DNA of 64,000 nucleotides, taken from Branchiostoma lanceolatum. Lineage: Eukaryota; Chordata; Leptocardii; Amphioxiformes; Branchiostomatidae. This document shows positions 34,421-64,000 of this stretch, piece after piece. Below the pieces are notes generated by a model that was not told where the DNA came from, made no database searches, and was given only the letters and a program-made list of their open reading frames with translations. Made by a program: the position numbers and the translations under genes. The number at the start of each line of letters is the position of its first letter. Position 1 is the first letter of the stretch. The DNA lies in assembly GCF_035083965.1 (NCBI RefSeq), contig NC_089726.1, positions 15,629,501 to 15,693,500 of the forward strand, given 5' to 3'.

Positions 34421-35990
34421 ATGGAAAGTATCGCTGTATTAGCGTTAATTTGTTCGATTTTTCAGGCCCAAGTTACTTCCGGGTTCCCTGCTACTACAGC
34501 ATGTCCACAGGGCGCGGTGTGGGATTCTCACCTGGGCAGGTGCGTCAGCTGTTCCGTGTGTGAGAAGTACCCGAACACACCTTTGTGTGAGTCCTGTACG
34601 TCGAGTCCTGAACCGTCGACACAACAGGTGATTACTGGAGTTTGTGAGGACGGGCACGCATGGGACGCTGTTCAAAACAAGTGTTTCAGTTGCGGTGTTT
34701 GTGACACCTACCCGGACACACCGTTCTGTGGCCAGTGTACGGGCGAGACGTCTGGCGGTACCCAGCCGCCGTCATGTCCAGAGGGGGCGGTCTGGGACGG
34801 TTTCCTGAGAAAGTGCGTTAACTGCACGGTGTGTGAGACTCATCCAGGCACACCTGTCTGCCGATTCTGTCCTACGGTCTCTCCAATAACAGGTAAGATC
34901 TCTATGGTCTCTATTTTCAGCCGGATGTAGTGACCCTTCTTTCCGTATAACTAGTAAAGTACAAGTGTAGATGTTTTATTTTGTATTAAAAAAAAACACA
35001 ACGGGAGAAGGTTGTGATTTTACGAACATGAAGCAAACAAAAGGAATTGTGTGTCATGTGCCAAGAAACCGGCTTTATATCCAAATATATCTAATGCTGA
35101 ATTCACTTGCTGCTTTCCTTTACTTTTGCTCTTTTTCAGGGGTGTACATTCACAATCGAGATATGTGAATAAATATTACTTTCAAATTGCCAAGTTGATC
35201 TCACGACATTTGACATCATCTAAGTGTATTCCGATGTTTTTGCTCCGATACAGAGGCACCTAATGGTTTGAGACTGGAGGATAACACAGTCCTAGTGGCT
35301 GCCCTGACGACTGCAGCTGTTCTAGTCGCCATGGGCCTGGGAGCAGCAGTGTGGGTCCGCTGTGGTCCGGGCAGGGGTGTGTGCAGATGCTGTGGGCAAG
35401 AGTTTCCTGAAGGTTAGCTAATGGATTAACATTCTCTAGCAGCTAGTCTAGCTCCTTGAAGATACTTGAATGTTATTGAAAATGCCATAAGTCACAATAT
35501 ATACTGCAATGTGAGAAGAAAGTTGAGAGATATCTTAATCCCCTACTTCTCATTCTTGTGGTTCCATATTCCTATCTACATTGAGTCTATAGTACACTAT
35601 ACTGCATATTTTGGTAGCTAGCTACTCGTAATGGAACACATCCAAGCCAAGGATTTATGCTTTACAACATTGGCATTTTATGCCTATGTGGTACATGGTT
35701 TGAGTAGTGTCAGTATTTGAGGACATATCACTCAAACATCTACTTGAAGATCAGACACCGATGAGGGTATGTGTACCATACTAGCTTGTACATGTAACGT
35801 TATGTGTATAGAACATGTCAGAAGATACCAACTTGACCCTATCCCATTTTCATTTCTAGTGCCGGAACCAGGTAAGACTGCCCAGGGATACGAGCTGTCT
35901 CAGGTCGAAGATGACAGTGGCCGTTCATCCATGAGTTCCAGCAACACCAGCATTGTCCTCCTTACCACGGATAAAGTGACTGTGATGTGA
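34421..35990 (+). CDS. TNF-receptor-like type I membrane protein with three Fn14-type CRDs (paralogue 2)
   Basis: Exons 34421-34892, 35254-35412, 35860-35990, same phases as paralogue 1, 253 residues. A short signal peptide ends in VTSGFP, exactly as in the neighbour. The three CRDs (ACPQGAVWD..., VCEDGHAWD..., SCPEGAVWD...) keep C-x12-C-x2-C-x2-C-x8-C-x2-C. The membrane helix is at about 170-192, followed by a Cys/Arg-rich juxtamembrane segment and a tail with EDDSGRSS. The transmembrane and stalk sequences differ from paralogue 1 while CRDs and the tail motif are kept, so the duplication is not recent. Alternative reading: TACI/BCMA-like, but those have x3 between the third and fourth cysteines. 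Confidence 0.86.
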
Positions 35991-36022
35991 AGACTCATTC
36001 ATCTGCTGCACAATTTTCAGCA

Positions 36023-36300
36023 CCGGTGCAATGGCCTAGTGGAAAGAGTGTTCGCCTTGCATACTGTAGGTCGTGAGTTTGAACTCTGGCTGGGTCATAC
36101 CAAAGACTCTAAAAATGGTACATACTGCTTTCTCTGCTTAGCACTCAGCATTTGGGAAAGAGTATGGTAGTTCAACACACACCACTACCAGTGGACTAGC
36201 CCCATGTTGTAGTGACTTGCACATAGTTGTGTGGCCCAAGCGCTGCCAAAACGGAGATGAGCACTGTCTGGTGCAGGAGGGACTTTAACTTAACATTTTT
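36023..36300 (+). mobile_element. tRNA-derived SINE, second family, with head
   Basis: The head is CGGTGCAATGGCCTAGTGG (A-box-like) with GAGTTTGAACTC (B-box-like). The body has AATGGTACATACTGCTTTCTC, CCAGTGGACTAGCCCC and GATGAGCACTGTC. The body recurs at 24717-24900, and inverted at 41550-41772. It lies just after the stop of receptor paralogue 2. Confidence 0.7.
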
Positions 36301-39181
36301 CAGCAGTGCTAAGCCCCCAGGTACAGGTGTTTTAATTCTGAGATGAAGCAAGGTGGGCCATTATGGCTGTGAACATGAATGTATCAGGTCTGAGGCCAGA
36401 TAACTTCAATTGGTGGTATCAGATCTTCTACCAGGAGCTTTGTGTAAAGTGCACACCATTGGGATTGGTCTATTGGACATGTATCTTGGGACATGTATGC
36501 GCCCCAGGACATGGAAGTGTCCCTGGACAACACTTGATCTATGTCACTATCCATCAGATATATTTGCACTGCAGTAGCGTATGACGCCGTGCTTGTTTGT
36601 ACATCACTAGCACTAAGTCTGAAACTATGTGGTAACCTCCCCTCTGTAAAGCCCATCCTTGCCTGTGGCTGTTTATCTCCATGAAATAAACCCAGCCTGC
36701 AAATAAATTCCTAGTTTGCATAATTTATGCAAAAACACCACAATTCATCTAATTGGAAAATTACAGGACTGTCAAGTACTTATGATGAGGTCGCTACCAG
36801 CGAGTGAACTGGACTAGTAGCAATAAATGTGTTATATTTACTTTAACATATCATAAGTGTAACTGCACAAGATTTATGCAGTAGAAATTGAATGCTACGA
36901 GTTGTGTTGCAATCACACAATTTCTTGCAATTATAATTTTGCAATGTATTACGCTTGGCAAAGCTACATATGTGAAATTTTCATTCTAAATATGTCACAA
37001 ACTACATATTTTTTCATGTGAAAAGTTACTTTGCCATTGTTACAATCGGAAAAAAAACAATAAAAATTGTACTCACTTCTGTAATTTCATATGCTCCTTT
37101 ATTCTTAAGTCTTCAATTGTTTTTCTTTGAAAAGAAATTCAACATACATTGACATTTAACTACCCATTAACATCACTACTTAACTACACTTGTACTTCAA
37201 AATGAATGGTAACATCCAGAGATTTACATATAAACCCTTGTTACTTAGTCCCAGATTCGCTCAGCAGCAGATACGGGTTATCACATAAGAGACCTCCTGT
37301 CTAATTTAAAGAGGGAAACTTTCACACCAGTCACATTTGAAAACCCTTGCTGTAGTCACACTCTAAAAAATCTTAAAGTCGATAACACATTTCACTTGAA
37401 AGGTGGTTATGTATTAAGTACCATGTATTCACAAGTGAAGTTTTCTCATACATGTAATATTTCATATAGATTCCAGGACACTAGCCCTACTATTGAATGG
37501 GGACTGTGCCATCTTGAATTCCTGACAAATTTCGATTCTATAGTCCTTTCACAATGATTGGAAAGTTTGATCACACTGGCTCATCCTGTCTCCATATCTG
37601 CATAGAACTGGAAACGGCTCCACCCCTGAGGCATCACCAAAAAACTGTAGTGCCAGAGATGGGTAACTCACTTTGAATATCGTAGCACCACTGCCCTAAT
37701 GTCCATAGCTGGAAATAATGGTTATAGCAGGTTCTGAAACAAACATTCTTTCTGGAACATAACTTTTTTTTGTTGTGCAATTGTCATTGCTTAGTTCATG
37801 GCAGCATGTACAATAATTATTGTAGAAATGGTAATAATTCAACATTTACATGTAGTTGTTAAACATGTGAAAACAACTTCAGTGGAGCCTATGGCATTGC
37901 CAAGTCCAGTAAAAGTTGCCATACATGTATTTGGAACTCCAGTTATGGACAAAAGGACAGATTCTTTCATTTCACTCTGGACATCTCTGATGACACTGAA
38001 TACAATGATGAGTTTACGTGTTATCTCTATCATGATGACATCATACAGCACACATTTACATACAGATGAACACAGAAGAACGTCACATCACAAAATTTAC
38101 ATGGCCACTTTCACAGAAACCTTTAAGGAAATCGGAGACCATAATATATACATTTACAACAAATTGTCTGTTAAGGATGATAACTTTAACATTTGGTATT
38201 AGTGTTGGGTAGGGGGCAACTTAATTGAACACAATAAGCAAGAAATCTCTTTTTTATAATTTATTCCAATTTTTTGTTCAACTATTTATGTTCCTTTCAC
38301 AAGATTTCGCACACCGAAAGATGTTGTCCGATCTCTTGCAAGTTAACACTTCCGCCTGCAACAACTACATAAATGTATACGTTTTCAGTAATAAATTTGA
38401 CAATAGACACTGGAACTGCATTCAGGATTTTTCCTACCTAGACTTAGATGATAGAAAAGCTGTGGAATAATTTAACGAGCTGACGATACATCTTTTTTTT
38501 TTACAGTTCTATCAAATGTGCTCCCATACACCAATGGCTGCAGGCAAACTTAGATAACAGCAGCAGCAGCACAACAACAGACCTACAGTTACAACTGTTA
38601 GGACTAGTCAATTTTTAAAAATTCAAATCCATGGGGGGGGGGGAAATGACATCCTAATATGAGGCATGCAAAGTCAAAACGATTTAACTTAATTGTTTAA
38701 GTACAGAAAACGTTTGGGGGAGAAACTGCATAACGAATTACCTCACGTCAAACCCATAGCGACTCTAAAAACAGCATTTTTACAAGCATTGAATCTTCAC
38801 CCGTGTAGTCCAGTAGTTGCCATAGCAGACAATGAATATACTGTACTTAAACTTTCATGCCTGTATTTTGTAGTTACAATGCCCATGTAGCTATGATAGC
38901 TGACATTGACTATGAATTCCTTGGTTGTATGCTGAAACCATTATCATTAAATTGAAATTGGCATGTACAAAGCTTTGGTGCAAACAATGCTACAACTTGA
39001 TTCTGCAAGCACTGTCCATATCCCTTCCTTGAACTACTTGTATGTAAGAGTTATATGGTTTGTACCACAGTGTTCTATGGCTGTCTACTCCGTGACTAAT
39101 ACTGCCAAAGTTGGACATCCCTCTTTGCTATATCGTAGTGGTTGACCTCTCTTGTCCATGACCCAGCCATGGTTGGCATGG
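36301..39181. other. convergent intergenic region and DNM1L 3'UTR
   Basis: Tail-to-tail gap between receptor paralogue 2 and DNM1L. Plus-strand AATAAA-type signals occur near 36683 and 36706. A fragment of the octamer repeat (TTTGCATAATTTATGC) is near 36715. A run of G lies at about 38633-38642. The DNM1L 3'UTR probably occupies part of the right side. No gene is seen. Confidence 0.45.
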
Positions 39182-61776
<22,595 letters not shown>

Positions 61777-64000
61777 ATGGAGGTGACTGCAGAGATGAGG
61801 AGTGCGCTCATGAAGGGTCGCATGACGGCCCTCCCACCTGACAAGTCTAACATCGTACGCATCTTTATGAGCTCCACTTTTGCAGGTTGGTCTAAAATTC
61901 CTTTGTTAAATCAGGAATCGTACTTGCAAGATCTGTGTTTTATTTTCGAGGGGAAATGTTTCAGGAACATGCGAATTTGCTCATTTTCAAATATTAGGTA
62001 CTGAAAGTATTCAAGATTTTATGTATTTTTAGTGTTCACCTGTTTTCCCTCTAGGCTAGACTGTTGTTTTTTTTCACTGCAAGTCCCTGATATGATACAT
62101 TGGGGGTTTAGAAATGCATGTTGTCTGCAAGTTTTATCATGAAAGACACAAGCCTGTCATATGCATGTAAACCCTGCAAAAATATCTTGCTGGTTACCAA
62201 ACTACTGTAAATCCATTTAATATTGCGGTTGGTAATTTTAGCGTTTTGGGGGAAAGGGAGTAGTTCACTGCATTTAATTTTAACTGAGCGAACAAACATC
62301 ACTGTCTCAAATGTTAGCGATCAAGTATTTGGGATTATGAAATTATAGCGGTTGACTAGTGACCATTAAATTAGCTAAAATTAAGTCACCGTTAAAAAAT
62401 CAAGAATTACAGTAACCCTTGCTTTAATGATGTGCTTGAGGCACCTCCTCAAACTGGAGACCCCCATTTACCTAGGCCTGAAATGTTTCTTGCTTGGTTT
62501 CCCACAGACATGGCGAAGGAGCGCAACATCCTCCTGCAGAAGGCGTACCCGGAGCTGCGGGAGTTCTGTCAGAAGCAGGGGCTGGACTTCCAGGTCATGG
62601 ACATGCGCTGGGGCGTACGGGACGAGGTCGTTGCTGATCACATGACCTGCGCCCTGTGTCTGATGGAGATTGACACCTGCAAGAGACTGTCCGTTGGACC
62701 CAACTTTGTGGTGAGATTTCAGATATTCTAAAATCTAGTGCTGTTAAGAAATAAGGGTCTTCTGATTTCAAACTGCATATCAGATGTAGTTCTTGTCTTA
62801 GCTCTATATGTTCCTTTACATTTTGAGAAGGCCTAGGAAAATCAATGTTGTGATTCCGATTTTGACATAACTTTTTCTGTTATATGATAACATGATTGAC
62901 GAGCGTATGTTGGAAAACAAATCCACAATACGTTTTTATCACTCAGATGTCTCACTCCGACTAGGGTGGGCAGGTTTTTCTTGGTCTGAGGTATCCAGAA
63001 ACACAAGATTTTTTTTCCTAGGCCTGAGGAAAATTAAGTCGAAAATCATGAATAAATTGATTACATTTATGTCCCCTCTCCAGGCATTCCTTGGCAACAG
63101 GTACGGCTACCGTCCCATTCCCGCAAAGATTGAAGCAGAAGAGCTTGACATTCTCCTGAAGAAGGCCATCGAATTAGACATGGACACCACCGTCATCAAG
63201 GAATGGTACCTCCAAGACGACAATGCTGTCCCAGCAGTCTGTTTACTACAGCCAATCACCAGCAAGTTTAAATACTACACGGACATGGAGCCAGCCAATG
63301 AGAGCCTGCGGCAGAAAGACAAGGACGGGTGGTATCAGGTGACGGTTCAGTTGGAAAATATCCTCCGCACAGCTGTGAAGGCAGCTCACAAGGAAGGACT
63401 CGTCACTGAGGAGGCGCAACACAAGTACATCAAGTCAGGTAATTTGTTTGTGCAGGTTTGATTGGCTAGAATATACAGAACAGAAGAAACAATTTTACTC
63501 CCCTTTTTGGCAACACCACAGGTCAGAGGGGCAAGGTGCGGACCTGGATTTAGTTGAAAGTATTCTAAAATTCCTTGACAATGTGTGCATTAGTCTAGGT
63601 GCCATCCAGCTGAGTTTACCTGGTCAGGCTCCTTTAGTGGGAGGGCGGAGCAAGATGGCACCCAGACACGTGTGCATTCCTAGTTGAGTTATATTTTGGA
63701 TACAATGCCAGGTTACGGTGTTTGCAAAGAGTATGGACAATTTTACAGCTTTATATCCATTGTCAATATAATGCATTAAGCTTTTTTTGTTGTTGTTTTT
63801 ATTAGTGACTGAAACTGAGATTAATAGAGGCATAATGCAGTCAGCTGATGCCAACCAGCGAGCTGTCATCTTCATGCGGAACCTGCATAACATCGAAAAG
63901 CACGTCGGTGCGGATGCAGTCAATGCCTACCTGGACCTGATGGACAAAGAAAAGCTGAATGAGGAATCACAGAGACTATTGGAGGACCTAAAGGGGAAAC
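61777..64000 (+). CDS. NWD1-like NACHT/WD-repeat protein, 5' part (runs off the window)
   Basis: Exons 61777-61885, 62508-62710, 63084-63438 and 63806 onward, all phase-consistent and open to the window end. The start is the ATG at 61777, the first in frame. The N-terminus has RIFMSSTFADMAKERN, the first strand and helix of a DUF4062 domain, then FCQKQGLDFQVMDMRWGVRD and GPNFVAFLGNRYGYRPIP, all typical of NWD1 and NWD2, then QDDNAVPA. The NACHT and WD40 parts would follow downstream. Vertebrate NWD1 regulates androgen receptor signalling and other processes. The similarity is closer to NWD1 than to TEP1. Gene choice within this large invertebrate family is uncertain. Confidence 0.82.
62203..62414. 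mobile_element. MITE of the TACTGTAA family, diverged
   Basis: TACTGTAAATCCATTTAATA on the left and AGAATTACAGTA on the right with inverted ends. The interior has TAGCGTTTTGG. In intron 1 of the NWD1-like gene. Confidence 0.6.

Noticed and set aside
61777-64000. TEP1 or NWD2 identity
   Set aside because: The wording of DMRWGV, DHMTC and GPNFVAFLGNRYG is closer to NWD1 as I recall it, though assignment inside this family is uncertain.

Overview
The window looks like nuclear DNA of an invertebrate chordate, most likely a lancelet (Branchiostoma). The protein families match vertebrate genes exon by exon. The introns are short to medium in length, and the sequence is full of small dispersed repeats: tRNA-derived SINEs, many terminal-inverted-repeat MITEs, AT-rich octamer-containing arrays and a CR1-like LINE. 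The species assignment is an inference. I built the gene models by hand from splice signals, reading-frame phase and similarity to families I know. No search was run.

Layout from left to right: (1) the first coding exon of twinfilin on the minus strand (1014-1038), head to head with DDX20/Gemin3 on the plus strand (1501-12505, 11 exons). They share a CCAAT-rich promoter. DDX20 intron 1 carries an antisense, 5'-truncated CR1-like LINE. (2) An LRRC74-type leucine-rich-repeat/EF-hand gene on the minus strand (28628-14400, 17 exons). Its last codons lie inside the first unit of a 47-bp minisatellite that continues into the 3'UTR. (3) Two tandem plus-strand paralogues of a type I receptor (30780-32280 and 34421-35990). 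Each has three cysteine-rich domains with exactly the spacing of Fn14/TNFRSF12A. (4) The mitochondrial and peroxisomal fission GTPase DNM1L/Drp1 on the minus strand (59444-39182, at least 23 exon positions). It has a tandemly duplicated, equal-length exon pair in the stalk that looks mutually exclusive, plus several symmetric exons in the variable domain. (5) The 5' end of an NWD1-like gene on the plus strand (61777 to the window end).

The genes do not form one pathway. They cover actin dynamics (twinfilin), SMN-complex snRNP assembly (DDX20), a possible calcium-regulated LRR scaffold (LRRC74), TNF-type signalling (the receptor pair), organelle fission (DNM1L) and a DUF4062 protein expected to continue into NACHT and WD40 domains (NWD1-like).

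The observations most worth checking are the DNM1L duplicated exons, the Fn14-type receptor pair with a conserved DSGRSS cytoplasmic motif, the minisatellite grown from a stop-codon exon, and two intronic satellite arrays built on an octamer palindrome.
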